Origin: a virus | Reading direction: 5' to 3' (one strand) | Length of the DNA: 64,000 nt | IMG/VR virus record: IMGVR_UViG_3300013113_000701 | Location: 1-64,000 of that record | Shown here: one piece after another, positions 48,306-54,931 of the stretch | Position numbering within the stretch: the stretch's first letter is position 1 | Layout of the letters: the number at the start of each line of letters is the position of its first letter | Notes under the pieces: model-generated | What the model saw: only the letters and a program-made list of their open reading frames with translations | Databases searched by the model: none | What the model was told of the DNA's origin: nothing | Made by a program: the position numbers and the translations under genes

Positions 48306-48686
48306 TTATTTATTTCCCTCGATAATTGTTTCAATGAATATTTCGAAACTACCATCTTCCGATAAGAACTTCTTGCGAGACTCTTCATCTCCATCCCAAA
48401 GTACTTCAGGTTTAAGAACATATACTCCACGTTGTCCAGTTAGAACCGAGTTCTCTCTAAGCCTGGTTATTGAATTTGTTAGAGATTGCGTTGACATTTG
48501 CAACTTCTCCTGTAACGTATCACGTAATGTTTTTGATATACGTAGGTTTCCATTTTCCATCGCCTCCATGCACATTAATGTGTATGTCTTGATATCAATA
48601 CCTCGTATCTGCCCTGATGTATTAAGATGACGAAAGACTGTCAAATACAAGTCTTCCCGATCCTTTACTTTTTTAACGATCTTCAT
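48306..48686 (-). CDS. RepL/replication-initiator-like winged-helix protein (126 aa)
   Basis: The central region reads as a winged helix: KTYTLMCMEAMENG (helix), ISKTLRDTLQEKLQMSTQSLTNSITRLRENSVL (helices 2-3), then GVYVLKPEVLW as the wing. That pattern (no clear basic-leucine region, a wing ending in Y-x-L-x-P-x-x-x-W) is shared with RepL-type plasmid and phage initiators. It could equally be a transcription factor for the virion genes. It is followed closely by the second winged-helix gene and preceded by a ~105-base gap. Confidence 0.6.
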   Translation of the reverse strand: MKIVKKVKDREDLYLTVFRHLNTSGQIRGIDIKTYTLMCMEAMENGNLRISKTLRDTLQEKLQMSTQSLTNSITRLRENSVLTGQRGVYVLKPEVLWDGDEESRKKFLSEDGSFEIFIETIIEGNK

Positions 48687-48791
48687 TCTATCGGTTTTAT
48701 TGTAGTTATGGGAACAAGCCCTCCCATTTCCCCATTGAATATATAGAGGGAGCTCTCATCGTAACAGAAGAAAGCACCCTCATATATAAAA

Positions 48792-49133
48792 CTATTCTCC
48801 ATCTTTAGCCTTGTCATGCTTGACTAAGATTTCAGACTCTCTAACAATCCATACTAATTTTGGATTGTCTGGTTTATCACCATCGATTTCAATTCTCTGA
48901 ACTCTAACGTGTGACTGTAGAGATACTACATCTCCAACTTTAACAAAACTAACACCACTTCCGATTCCTGCAACAACTAATTCACCTGTTACAATCTCTG
49001 GTGCTTTTTTCTCTAATTCTTCCATCCAAGCTTCCTTCGTCATTGGAGCTTCTGTGTCTGGATACATACTTTCTGGAACCGCTAACGCTATTAATCCTGC
49101 GTACGGTATAAACGGTAATGCACTACTTCCCAT
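48792..49133 (-). CDS. GroES-like small beta protein candidate (113 aa)
   Basis: Residues ~45-110 resemble the co-chaperonin core: EIVTGELVVAGIGSG, VKVGDVVSLQSHV, then KLVWIVRESEILVKHD. This matches the GroES order GxVxAVGxG, VKxGDxV, and a final strand with ESDILA. Phages such as T4 carry their own co-chaperonin for capsid folding. The N-terminal residues, including MYPDTEAPMTKEAW, could stand in for the mobile loop. The resemblance is by pattern only, so this is a candidate. Confidence 0.5.
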   Translation of the reverse strand: MGSSALPFIPYAGLIALAVPESMYPDTEAPMTKEAWMEELEKKAPEIVTGELVVAGIGSGVSFVKVGDVVSLQSHVRVQRIEIDGDKPDNPKLVWIVRESEILVKHDKAKDGE

Positions 49134-49539
49134 CTTTTTTATTCTCTTTAAACATTAATATACAAAACAATCCTTCAGGTGAAATACTCATTCCACCCTG
49201 TACTTCCCAGCCATTCTCAACATATGTTGCAATAGCATCTTCAAATTCAAACTGTGTGTTCCCAGTGATAACTTCAAACCTAATTGGTAACAATGAGTCG
49301 AAAAAAGCTTTGGCTTTGATTCCATATTCTTTAGCCATCTTAGCTCCTATTTCCTTCGTCATTGTACTTTGATCACCATCGTGTTCAACCGTATCTTCGA
49401 ATTCATTTCCCTTCCCATCGTGGGATTTAAAAGTTATGTTAATCTTACTTTCAAGTGGATTTTCATCAACACTAACTTTGTATTTCGGAAATAACGACTT
49501 CCCCAAGTCTTCTTTTTCTTCTTGTTTTTCCTCACTCAT
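49123..49539 (-). CDS. Hypothetical protein with DUF1737-like C-terminus (138 aa)
   Basis: The first ~25 residues are acidic and disordered (SEEKQEEKEDLG). The C-terminus has DAIATYVENGWEVQGGMSISPEGLFCILMFKE, similar to the short DUF1737 pattern (I/V-x-x-G-W-x-x-x-G-G ... ). The middle is beta-rich and polar. Function is unknown. It overlaps the GroES-like gene by 11 bases and the next small gene by 8. Confidence 0.6.
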   Translation of the reverse strand: MSEEKQEEKEDLGKSLFPKYKVSVDENPLESKINITFKSHDGKGNEFEDTVEHDGDQSTMTKEIGAKMAKEYGIKAKAFFDSLLPIRFEVITGNTQFEFEDAIATYVENGWEVQGGMSISPEGLFCILMFKENKKDGK

Positions 49540-49747
49540 CTTGTAATGATTTTACATGGTTATTAAACTCCACGTCCACCACAGCCAATGCTTCATCTGA
49601 ATCCTCACTAACTCTGTAATGCTTAGTGATTATAGTATTATTCAAGTTGGTGCTACATGTAACTCGTGTTGCAATTACACCTTTATCGTTTTCATACTCC
49701 AGGATAGCTTGTCTATACTGTGGGAATTGTGGAATAAATGAACTCAT
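49532..49747 (-). CDS. Small hypothetical protein, 71 aa
   Basis: The protein has regular beta strands (GVIATRVTCSTNLNNTIITKHYRVS) between two charged ends. No motif is recognised. It overlaps both neighbours by 4-8 bases in the usual tight packing of this operon. Confidence 0.55.
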   Translation of the reverse strand: MSSFIPQFPQYRQAILEYENDKGVIATRVTCSTNLNNTIITKHYRVSEDSDEALAVVDVEFNNHVKSLQDE

Positions 49748-49992
49748 AGTCTTTGTTTACGGCCGAAATCGTAAGCACCCATTACTTTACTGGTGTCACG
49801 AATTCTGGTTCTTTTATTGTTATACTGAAATTTAGGGGCTTCCCCTCTCTTGGAATCATAGAATAAAACCCCAGTTTTATGGTAAACGTAGAATACTTGA
49901 TCTACATCTGATCCCATTGGCAATGCTGAAATATCGTAAATAACTCTTACTGATTTAGCAGCCTTCTTTATTTTTCTTGGTGTCCTCGCCAT
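49744..49992 (-). CDS. Small basic protein, 82 aa
   Basis: It starts with a strongly basic tail (MARTPRKIKKAAKSVR) and ends basic (AYDFGRKQRL), with beta-rich VDQVFYVYHKTGVLFYD in the middle. A nucleic-acid or capsid contact is plausible from charge, but no family is recognised. Confidence 0.55.
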   Translation of the reverse strand: MARTPRKIKKAAKSVRVIYDISALPMGSDVDQVFYVYHKTGVLFYDSKRGEAPKFQYNNKRTRIRDTSKVMGAYDFGRKQRL

Positions 49993-50013
49993 GAAATATC
50001 TTCCCCAATTCGT

Positions 50014-50352
50014 TTACTCTTCACCTGCTGCAGGAGATGTTGATGGAAGACCTTCTCCCTCACCGTCTCCAGTTTCAGTTCCAGTTTCAGTTGTATCATC
50101 ACCTTCAACTACAGTTTCAGTTTTATCTTCATCAACTGGAGCTTCAGGAGCCGGAGTTGGAGCTGGAGTTTCTTCCACTTCCTCAACAACTTCTTCTTCA
50201 ACAACTTCGATTTCTTTTGTCTTGATGATTCTCTTACCATCAACAGTTTCAACACCTGTTGTTGCTAACAATTTACCATCTACTTCTACTAATACTTCGA
50301 TGTCACCTTGACCACCTTTGACCAATAATGACTTTAGATTAAATGCTTTCAT
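50014..50352 (-). CDS. Acidic low-complexity protein, first gene of the virion operon (112 aa)
   Basis: Residues 1-50 are beta-like (SLLVKGGQGDIEVLVEVDGKLLATTGVE). The remaining half is low-complexity and highly acidic (long runs of Glu, Val, Thr, Pro and Asp, ending PAAGEE). It is the promoter-proximal gene of the minus-strand block: a TACCTTTG element ends 4 bases before the ATG, so the transcript may be nearly leaderless. No known domain is apparent. The acidic tail might mimic DNA or bind a basic partner. Confidence 0.6.
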   Translation of the reverse strand: MKAFNLKSLLVKGGQGDIEVLVEVDGKLLATTGVETVDGKRIIKTKEIEVVEEEVVEEVEETPAPTPAPEAPVDEDKTETVVEGDDTTETGTETGDGEGEGLPSTSPAAGEE

Positions 50353-50356
50353 ACAT

Positions 50357-50388
50357 CAAAGGTATGTATAATTTATATATACACCAAA
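50357..50388 (-). promoter_or_regulatory. Host-type (Bacteroidetes) promoter for the virion block
   Basis: On the minus strand TTTG (50388-50385) is followed after exactly 20 bases by TACCTTTG (50364-50357). This matches the Bacteroidetes -33/-7 consensus TTTG-N19-21-TAnnTTTG. The predicted start of transcription falls at or next to the ATG at 50352, implying a very short or absent leader. Confidence 0.6.
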
Positions 50389-50476
50389 GCAATGTAGATA
50401 TAAAAATTACGAGTATGTCGTATATATGAACCCAGGCTTTGAGAGGGTGAGCTTTTTTGGTATCTTGTGAATCGTT

Positions 50477-50743
50477 ATGAATGTCGGAGAAATATTTAAG
50501 AGTAACATCACAGTTATGATAGGATTAATCTTTACCGCAGGTGGATTATACTACAAAGTGGATGGGATAGATGATCGTGAAGAGAACATGGAAGTTCAAA
50601 TGATAAAGCTGAAAGAAGATCAGGCGAAACATGTGAAAGATTTCACAGAGTTTAAGTTTGAGTACATCAGGGAGAATGAACGTCTAAAGGGTGAGAATAA
50701 GTTACTCAAACATTTAATAGAAGATATTAAAACAGGTCATTGA
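50477..50743 (+). CDS. Membrane-anchored coiled-coil protein (88 aa)
   Basis: This is a lone plus-strand gene inside the minus-strand area. Residues 10-30 are hydrophobic (SNITVMIGLIFTAGGLYY), followed by a charged coiled coil (EENMEVQMIKLKEDQAKHV, LKGENKLLKHL). The layout resembles small XhlA-type or Bdr-like phage membrane proteins. It is divergent from the virion block and runs tail to tail into a 59-residue minus-strand gene, with a 17-base overlap. Function is unknown; a role at the host membrane is inferred. Confidence 0.65.
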   Translation: MNVGEIFKSNITVMIGLIFTAGGLYYKVDGIDDREENMEVQMIKLKEDQAKHVKDFTEFKFEYIRENERLKGENKLLKHLIEDIKTGH

Positions 50744-50906
50744 AGAATGTACATGTTCCTTTGGCCCTTCTTTGGCCCTTTCTTTCTGCATTAATCATGG
50801 ATTCTTGAATCTCTGAAAAAGTCATCGGTTTGAACCCTGGTTTATTAACCTTCTTTTTCTTCAATCCTTGGAATGCATTAAGATACTTCTCGTGTGGGCT
50901 ACCCAT
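50727..50906 (-). CDS. Small basic protein, 59 aa
   Basis: This short frame is fully open from an ATG at 50906 and is strongly basic (LKKKKVNKPGFKP, ERKGQRRAKG). Its first residues, MGSPHEKY, resemble the start of the HU-like protein next to the terminase (MSSPHHDKY), so the two may share a short interaction motif. It ends FFNDLF and overlaps the stop of the divergent membrane gene. Basic composition suggests nucleic-acid binding. It is too short for firm assignment. Confidence 0.5.
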   Translation of the reverse strand: MGSPHEKYLNAFQGLKKKKVNKPGFKPMTFSEIQESMINAERKGQRRAKGTCTFFNDLF

Positions 50907-50994
50907 TGGTTAGAATTTTTTCAGTTCGTTAAAATACGAATAATAACGATTACTACAAGTGATATGATTGCTACTTTGTTTATCATGACATGAA

Positions 50995-51024
50995 AGTAAA
51001 GAGGAGCTCATTTTAGAACTCCTC
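50995..51024 (-). terminator. Imperfect intrinsic terminator of the second minus-strand operon
   Basis: The stem GAGGAG(C)TC / GA(A)CTCCTC, with one mismatch and a 6-base loop (51001-51024), is followed on the minus strand by TTTACTTTC. It lies about 10 bases after the stop of the 339-residue gene, so it likely ends the 53.7-51.0 kb operon. Confidence 0.6.
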
Positions 51025-51033
51025 CATTATTTA

Positions 51034-52053
51034 TTAACCTAAATACTCTTTTTCCAATTTCTTGTGGATGTCTTCAATTCTATCATGTATTGATATTATC
51101 TTTCTCTCTACCACAATTTCATTCTCAATCTTCTCTACGATTTTAACCCCTGGTACAAAAGTGACAGCTTCAGAAACATTATCTCCCTGTTGAGTGGTTA
51201 CTTGAATTACACATCCTACAAATGGGATTTCCATTGCTTTAGTAGACTTCATCCATCCTTCTGCTGCAGAAGATGCTTTTGAGATCAACTTGAATGTGTC
51301 ACCATTACCCCAGAACTTGATATCTTTAACATTCTTCTTCGCACCATTTGCGTCAGTGTTTCCTAAAGATTTCGCAACTGGTTGTGCTTCTTGTGGAGCA
51401 CTGTTTTCTTTTGGATCCAATTTCACAGGTTTAGATTTAGTTAAGTACTCAAGTCTTGCTAATACATCTTCTGGAGTGTGTCCATCAAATTCGAACATGG
51501 CTTTCTCGGCAGTTGGCACATTGAAAAGATTCCAATCCTCTAACTTGTAGTGGTTACTGATCTGTCCTGTTGGTAATACTGCAACTACGATGAACCATCC
51601 ACCACCGAAACAATCCTCACCATCGTGGTGTTTCTTAGACTTGTGAACTTGGTATTTCCCTTGAGCTGCCCATTCGTTGAATAACGCACAATTGTACATC
51701 TTTCTGAAATCATACAATTCCCCACGAGTGTGGTATCCATCAGTGATGGCTTTACCATTGTAGTTTCTTTCGATAATCTCAGATAATGCAGGCTCCTCTG
51801 TATCACCAGTAACTTCAGCATATGCTTTCTCGAACACAGATAGTGGAGACATGGAAACGTATCCATCATAGCCTGGGACATTAGCAATCTTTCCTGGTTC
51901 AAGTGGGTATTCAACCAACACTACCATTTCATTTGAATCCTCGTTAGCTGGTACAACCCATCCGCGAATTTCACAATACTCTTTCTTTGTCATTGGTGCC
52001 GATGCTTTGATCGACTTTACACCTACGTAAGGTGTTAATTTTACTGCTTCCAT
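51034..52053 (-). CDS. Multi-domain phage protein with WDGH-like region (339 aa)
   Basis: Three blocks common in phage proteins can be seen. First, APMTKKEYCEIRGW with GYDGYVSMSP at residues 19-70. Second, HKSKKHHDGE (137-146), PTGQISNHY (161-169) and FDGHTPEDV (189-197), the last matching the WDGH-type signature. Third, a C-terminal region with SEAVTFVPGVKIVE. These modules are widespread in phages, but their biochemical role is not known to me. It follows the Acb2/Tad1-hairpin-like gene by 8 bases and is the last gene before a terminator. Confidence 0.75.
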   Translation of the reverse strand: MEAVKLTPYVGVKSIKASAPMTKKEYCEIRGWVVPANEDSNEMVVLVEYPLEPGKIANVPGYDGYVSMSPLSVFEKAYAEVTGDTEEPALSEIIERNYNGKAITDGYHTRGELYDFRKMYNCALFNEWAAQGKYQVHKSKKHHDGEDCFGGGWFIVVAVLPTGQISNHYKLEDWNLFNVPTAEKAMFEFDGHTPEDVLARLEYLTKSKPVKLDPKENSAPQEAQPVAKSLGNTDANGAKKNVKDIKFWGNGDTFKLISKASSAAEGWMKSTKAMEIPFVGCVIQVTTQQGDNVSEAVTFVPGVKIVEKIENEIVVERKIISIHDRIEDIHKKLEKEYLG

Positions 52054-52061
52054 AATTCTTT

Positions 52062-52271
52062 TTACTTTTTGTAAGTTCCAAGCGTACCCGCTTCAATTCT
52101 GTTAATTTGTCTTTCTTGCATACACATTCTTGCTTCCTCGAGTTTAGTGATTGCTACTGCTCGTTCTTTCGATGGAACCAATTGATGTTTGAACTTCAAA
52201 TCAGCGATCATTGCTGATAATAAATGCTCATGAAGAGTACCTTCTCTTTTCTCAACTTTCTCGTCGGCCAA
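52062..52271 (-). CDS. Acb2/Tad1 hairpin-like candidate anti-defence protein (69 aa)
   Basis: Residues 13-60 match the helical hairpin of the Acb2/Tad1 family: a first helix HEHLLSAMIADLKF, a PSKER turn (33-37; family P-x-S-R-E) and TKLEEARM (42-49; family TKLEEAxMW), then an R-ended helix. Known members are small sponges that bind cyclic nucleotides made by CBASS or Thoeris. The usual MWANAAIAR ending is replaced by MCMQERQINR, so ligand contacts may differ. The start is a TTG at 52271, needed to keep the first helix; an internal ATG at 52211 would remove it. It overlaps the upstream gene by 20 bases. Function is inference. Confidence 0.6.
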   Translation of the reverse strand: MADEKVEKREGTLHEHLLSAMIADLKFKHQLVPSKERAVAITKLEEARMCMQERQINRIEAGTLGTYKK

Positions 52272-52827
52272 TTTGGATCCACGTACGAATTGACTTCAGG
52301 TATATCTGCTGCATGGTGTTGTTTGCACCTTCTTTATATGCTGGGTGATTTGGGTAATAAGTACCCGAGCAACCTTCGATCTTACAAGAAACAACTGCCA
52401 TCTTCAAGTCTTTGATTGCATCCAGTGCGATAGTCTCAAGAAATGGGATATCTACCTCTTCACTTGCGTGTTCGTGTGCATTGTATTTATACTCCGATAG
52501 TTTTCTAATCTTCAATGGTGTAGATAAATCTTTATCATCGCGTATATCTACCACTACTTTTATAAGTTGTATTCTGTTCATGTTACCTACTGCTGCTAAA
52601 TTCCAATCGTATTCATTATCATTTTTGGGAAATTTTTCAAGTCCCTTTACAAGTATGTCCAATACAGTTGGCTTCTTACTCGTATCCAAAACCGTGAATT
52701 TGAAATTATTCACTTCCGGTTTATATGTCACTTCTACTCCCTCGGCTACAAGAAGGAGCGCAGGGTTAAACTCCTCCATGGGAATTCTTACACCCTTTAC
52801 GATTACTGCTGTTATCTTCTTTATCAT
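52252..52827 (-). CDS. Hypothetical protein, 191 aa
   Basis: I do not recognise this protein. It begins with a beta-rich half (MIKKITAVIVKGVRI, VEVTYKPEVNNFKFTVLD). A helical half follows with HASEEVDIPFLETIALDAIKDL and a C-terminal region with two Cys (SCKIEGC) and KEGANNTMQQIYLKSIRTWIQIG. It overlaps the neighbouring gene downstream by 20 bases and the upstream one by 4. The neighbours suggest a host-takeover or regulation operon, but nothing in the sequence gives its activity. Confidence 0.65.
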   Translation of the reverse strand: MIKKITAVIVKGVRIPMEEFNPALLLVAEGVEVTYKPEVNNFKFTVLDTSKKPTVLDILVKGLEKFPKNDNEYDWNLAAVGNMNRIQLIKVVVDIRDDKDLSTPLKIRKLSEYKYNAHEHASEEVDIPFLETIALDAIKDLKMAVVSCKIEGCSGTYYPNHPAYKEGANNTMQQIYLKSIRTWIQIGRRES

Positions 52828-53258
52828 ATCTTTTTAATTTGAACTGATACAATCTCCAATGGATCGTATGATTTTTGTGCTTCTTCAAGTGTGTCGCAAT
52901 AGTACTCCACATTTATATTGCTTACCAACTTCAACTTACCATGGTGGGTGAACTTGTATCTCCAAAGGTCTCCCGCAAGGAATCTTTGATCTGGTTTAAG
53001 TTCAATCGCAACATGTAGTTGATTACTCGGTCTAACTAAATACTGCATGTCAGACAATTTAGTCTCTAAACTAATCTTCGATTTAAAGACACCAATATGG
53101 TGAGTGCGTTCGTCTACGGAAATCAATACACAGTCATCTGGCATTGAGTGAGTCAGTTTGAAGTTATCCTTCTTATACTCGTTGATAGTTTGCATGCCAG
53201 GCGCACTCCACCCAGCTATATTACTAAATCCTAACTCTTCAAAATCTTTGTTATTCAT
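52824..53258 (-). CDS. Hypothetical protein, 144 aa
   Basis: The protein is mixed alpha/beta, with LGFSNIAGWSAPGMQT near the start and VLISVDERTHHIGVFKS in the middle. No motif or membrane segment is recognised. It sits in the middle of the operon that starts behind the TGTAC palindromes and overlaps both neighbours by 4 bases. Confidence 0.6.
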   Translation of the reverse strand: MNNKDFEELGFSNIAGWSAPGMQTINEYKKDNFKLTHSMPDDCVLISVDERTHHIGVFKSKISLETKLSDMQYLVRPSNQLHVAIELKPDQRFLAGDLWRYKFTHHGKLKLVSNINVEYYCDTLEEAQKSYDPLEIVSVQIKKI

Positions 53259-53704
53259 ATTCCCAATTGTTTTAAAAGTTTTTTTAGCTCTGACTTATTC
53301 TTCAGTTTAAGTCGGTAGATGATATCCAACTTCTTGAAGTCACCCGAACCATTTCTCATGATATCCTTGATGGACACTGTAATTCGCATAGATGGTGTAA
53401 CGTGTATCATGTAAGTACCACCATATTTCCCCTTACCTGGAAACCATTCATCAAGTGGGTATCCGAGATTAGTCACATCATCCTTATCGAAACACTTCAC
53501 CCTCAACCACCCTTTCTGAAGACCTCTGTCAAATGTGTTAACTACACCATTCACAAGTAGTGGGCGGAACACTTCTTTGCTATACAGGAAGTTTGTTCCA
53601 GGGATATACATCTCGTATTCGAATCCCATATGGAACTCTTCAAGTTCAGGTGTGTAATATCCAAGTGTTTCTTTTAACATCATTATTCCTCTTTCCTTCT
53701 CCAT
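53255..53704 (-). CDS. Conserved-type phage protein starting MEKERGIMMLKETL (149 aa)
   Basis: The pattern LKETLGYYTPELEEFHMGFEYE at residues 10-31 is one I associate with small proteins of many Bacteroidetes phages, function unknown. The rest is beta-rich, with KGWLRVKCFDKDD and GTYMIHVTPSMRITVS. The ATG at 53704 lies 2 bases past a TGTACAAAACGTACA palindrome, exactly as in the regulator gene at 53808-54233. Starts further upstream lie within the palindrome and are unlikely. Confidence 0.7.
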   Translation of the reverse strand: MEKERGIMMLKETLGYYTPELEEFHMGFEYEMYIPGTNFLYSKEVFRPLLVNGVVNTFDRGLQKGWLRVKCFDKDDVTNLGYPLDEWFPGKGKYGGTYMIHVTPSMRITVSIKDIMRNGSGDFKKLDIIYRLKLKNKSELKKLLKQLGI

Positions 53705-53706
53705 GT

Positions 53707-53721
53707 TGTACGTTTTGTACA
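53707..53721 (-). promoter_or_regulatory. TGTAC-N5-GTACA palindrome before 53255-53704
   Basis: The sequence TGTACAAAACGTACA (read on the minus strand) is a perfect 5+5-base inverted repeat with a 5-base spacer. It ends 2 bases before the ATG of the downstream gene. The same sequence, in the same position, precedes the winged-helix regulator gene. It could be an operator or a translational site. Confidence 0.7.
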
Positions 53722-53759
53722 TTATAGTTAGATGTAAGTAAAATATATATTAACTATGC

Positions 53760-53795
53760 TGTACATTTTGTACAACGTGTTGTACGTTTTGTACA
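53760..53795. promoter_or_regulatory. Two TGTAC-N5-GTACA palindromes, 21 bp apart
   Basis: Two inverted repeats occur, TGTACATTTTGTACA (53760-53774) and TGTACGTTTTGTACA (53781-53795). Their centres are 21 bp apart, two helical turns, so two dimers could bind on the same face. They lie between the stop of the winged-helix gene and the next gene. Confidence 0.65.
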
Positions 53796-53807
53796 CCATG
53801 TGGATTA

Positions 53808-54233
53808 TCAGGTAGTTAGCCAGTCTCTGATATCGTGAGAAACAAAAGCCACATCCTTCTTATCCAGTTTTCGGAGATCATATACCCTGTGCAGGTTGGC
53901 ACATATTGTAGCGGTTCTAACAGTGTATTTGTTCGGCTGTTTGAAACCACCATCTTCTACCTCTATGATTAATCGATCCACGAGTCCTTGTCTGGCTCTT
54001 TCGAACTTCCTTCTGGATAAACGTGTCAATCGATTGAAGAGAGAGAATGCGTATGTGAAACCGTTCCCATGTATCCTCTTGAGTTGTAGTATTGCCTCAA
54101 AGAGTATGATTTCCTCGTTGGTGTAGTCGTCATTATAGAGAAGTCTTCGATACATATCAGAAGAGGGTAAGTCCTTGATAAACTTGTCCTTACGGTATAG
54201 TGCCTTCATGATGTAGTTCGATTCTGTCCCCAT
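53808..54233 (-). CDS. Winged-helix regulator candidate (141 aa)
   Basis: The sequence contains NEEIILFEAILQLKRIHG and FTYAFSLFNRLTRLSRRKFERARQGLVDRLIIEVEDGGF, then KYTVRTATICANL. This has the order helix, helix-turn-helix with basic recognition helix, then a short wing, as in many phage DNA-binding proteins. The start chosen is 54233 (MGTESNYIMKAL). It lies 2 bases after a TGTAC-N5-GTACA palindrome, with a host-type promoter immediately upstream. Palindromes on both sides of the gene suggest autoregulation and control of the operon that follows. That this protein binds them is inference. Confidence 0.7.
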   Translation of the reverse strand: MGTESNYIMKALYRKDKFIKDLPSSDMYRRLLYNDDYTNEEIILFEAILQLKRIHGNGFTYAFSLFNRLTRLSRRKFERARQGLVDRLIIEVEDGGFKQPNKYTVRTATICANLHRVYDLRKLDKKDVAFVSHDIRDWLTT

Positions 54234-54235
54234 AT

Positions 54236-54250
54236 TGTACGTTTTGTACA
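54236..54250 (-). promoter_or_regulatory. TGTAC-N5-GTACA palindrome before the regulator gene
   Basis: A perfect copy of the palindrome at 53707-53721 lies 3 bases downstream of the -7 element of the predicted promoter and 2 bases before the ATG. A protein bound here would block transcription start, or a factor binding RNA would block translation start. Confidence 0.7.
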
Positions 54251-54253
54251 TCC

Positions 54254-54285
54254 CAAAGATATGGTAAACTTTCTTGTACACCAAA
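54254..54285 (-). promoter_or_regulatory. Host-type promoter for the regulator operon
   Basis: TTTG (54285-54282) is followed after 20 bases by TATCTTTG (54261-54254), a close match to the Bacteroidetes consensus. It is the same design, with the same TTTGGTGTA upstream edge, as the promoter at 50357-50388. The predicted start point lies inside the palindrome at 54236-54250. Confidence 0.65.
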
Positions 54286-54413
54286 CTTGTGTATATATTT
54301 TTTTTCATATTTTTTGTGCGGGGTATTCAGTGTTGGAGTCCTTTATCAAACCTCCCCCTATGCATTGGCGGGAACACGGTGTACCCCCCATTCACTAATC
54401 AAACAAAAGTATC

Positions 54414-54668
54414 ATGGAATTCGCAATCACGAAATCAGAAAAAACAGAACAAGGAACATTCATCACAACAATCGCTAAAAACTCAGTTGTTGAGGTTGGT
54501 GGTTTCAAGTCAATCCAGAAGGATTGGTACTACATCGAACTTGCAGAGCAAGCAGAGGTTGGGCCATGTCCGAAGGAATTCGACATATCGGCATTCGGTA
54601 TCAGAGAATCACAGACAGTTGACCCTGAAACAGGTGTCATGAGAACGTTCAAGTGGCTAACAGCTTAA
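54414..54668 (+). CDS. First plus-strand early gene, small protein (84 aa)
   Basis: This unknown small protein heads the plus-strand block. It has beta-rich MEFAITKSEKTEQGTFITTIA, GGFKSIQKDWYYIELA and a C-terminal GVMRTFKWL. An OB- or SH3-like fold is possible. The leader holds one TCACTAA heptamer (54392-54398) and a GC-rich stretch unusual for this genome, and a strong terminator follows the stop. It may therefore be a separate, highly expressed early transcript. No function can be named. Confidence 0.65.
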   Translation: MEFAITKSEKTEQGTFITTIAKNSVVEVGGFKSIQKDWYYIELAEQAEVGPCPKEFDISAFGIRESQTVDPETGVMRTFKWLTA

Positions 54669-54674
54669 TCAGAC

Positions 54675-54699
54675 GGAGACCTTCGGGTCTCCTCTTTTT
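54675..54699 (+). terminator. Intrinsic terminator
   Basis: GGAGACC-TTCG-GGTCTCC, a 7-bp stem with a stable tetraloop, is followed by TCTTTTT. It ends the transcript of the 84-residue gene 6 bases past its stop. Confidence 0.92.
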
Positions 54700-54931
54700 A
54701 AAACAGCCTATCTAAGCAGAAGCCTCCAGTCTAAGCCGAAGCATACATGCTTTTGGTGTCATAACTGTGTGAGGTAGAAGGTGTTGGACAGCCCACATAA
54801 CTCTCAATTCCATCATTTCGCCATATCACTCATAAATCCATGAGCTATAGTAAAAGAGAAAAGTACACCATATACACACTAAACCAACCGGCATAAAACA
54901 TCATCGTTATTGCCTTGTAAAACCTATTATC
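54700..54931 (+). other. Noncoding stretch with weak local structure
   Basis: No convincing gene was found. Local hairpins can be drawn: AAGCA/TGCTT with a TACA loop near 54740, an enclosing CCTC/GAGG pair, and CTCAT/ATGAG near 54833. These are less regular than in the three noncoding stretches downstream, and no terminator closes it. It probably forms the leader of the 56-residue gene at 54932, with part possibly structured RNA. Confidence 0.35.

Noticed and set aside
50921-50986. A 21-residue hydrophobic frame on the minus strand (MINKVAIISLVV...)
   Set aside because: Too short to support and without signals of its own. It lies after a terminator; possible but not claimed.
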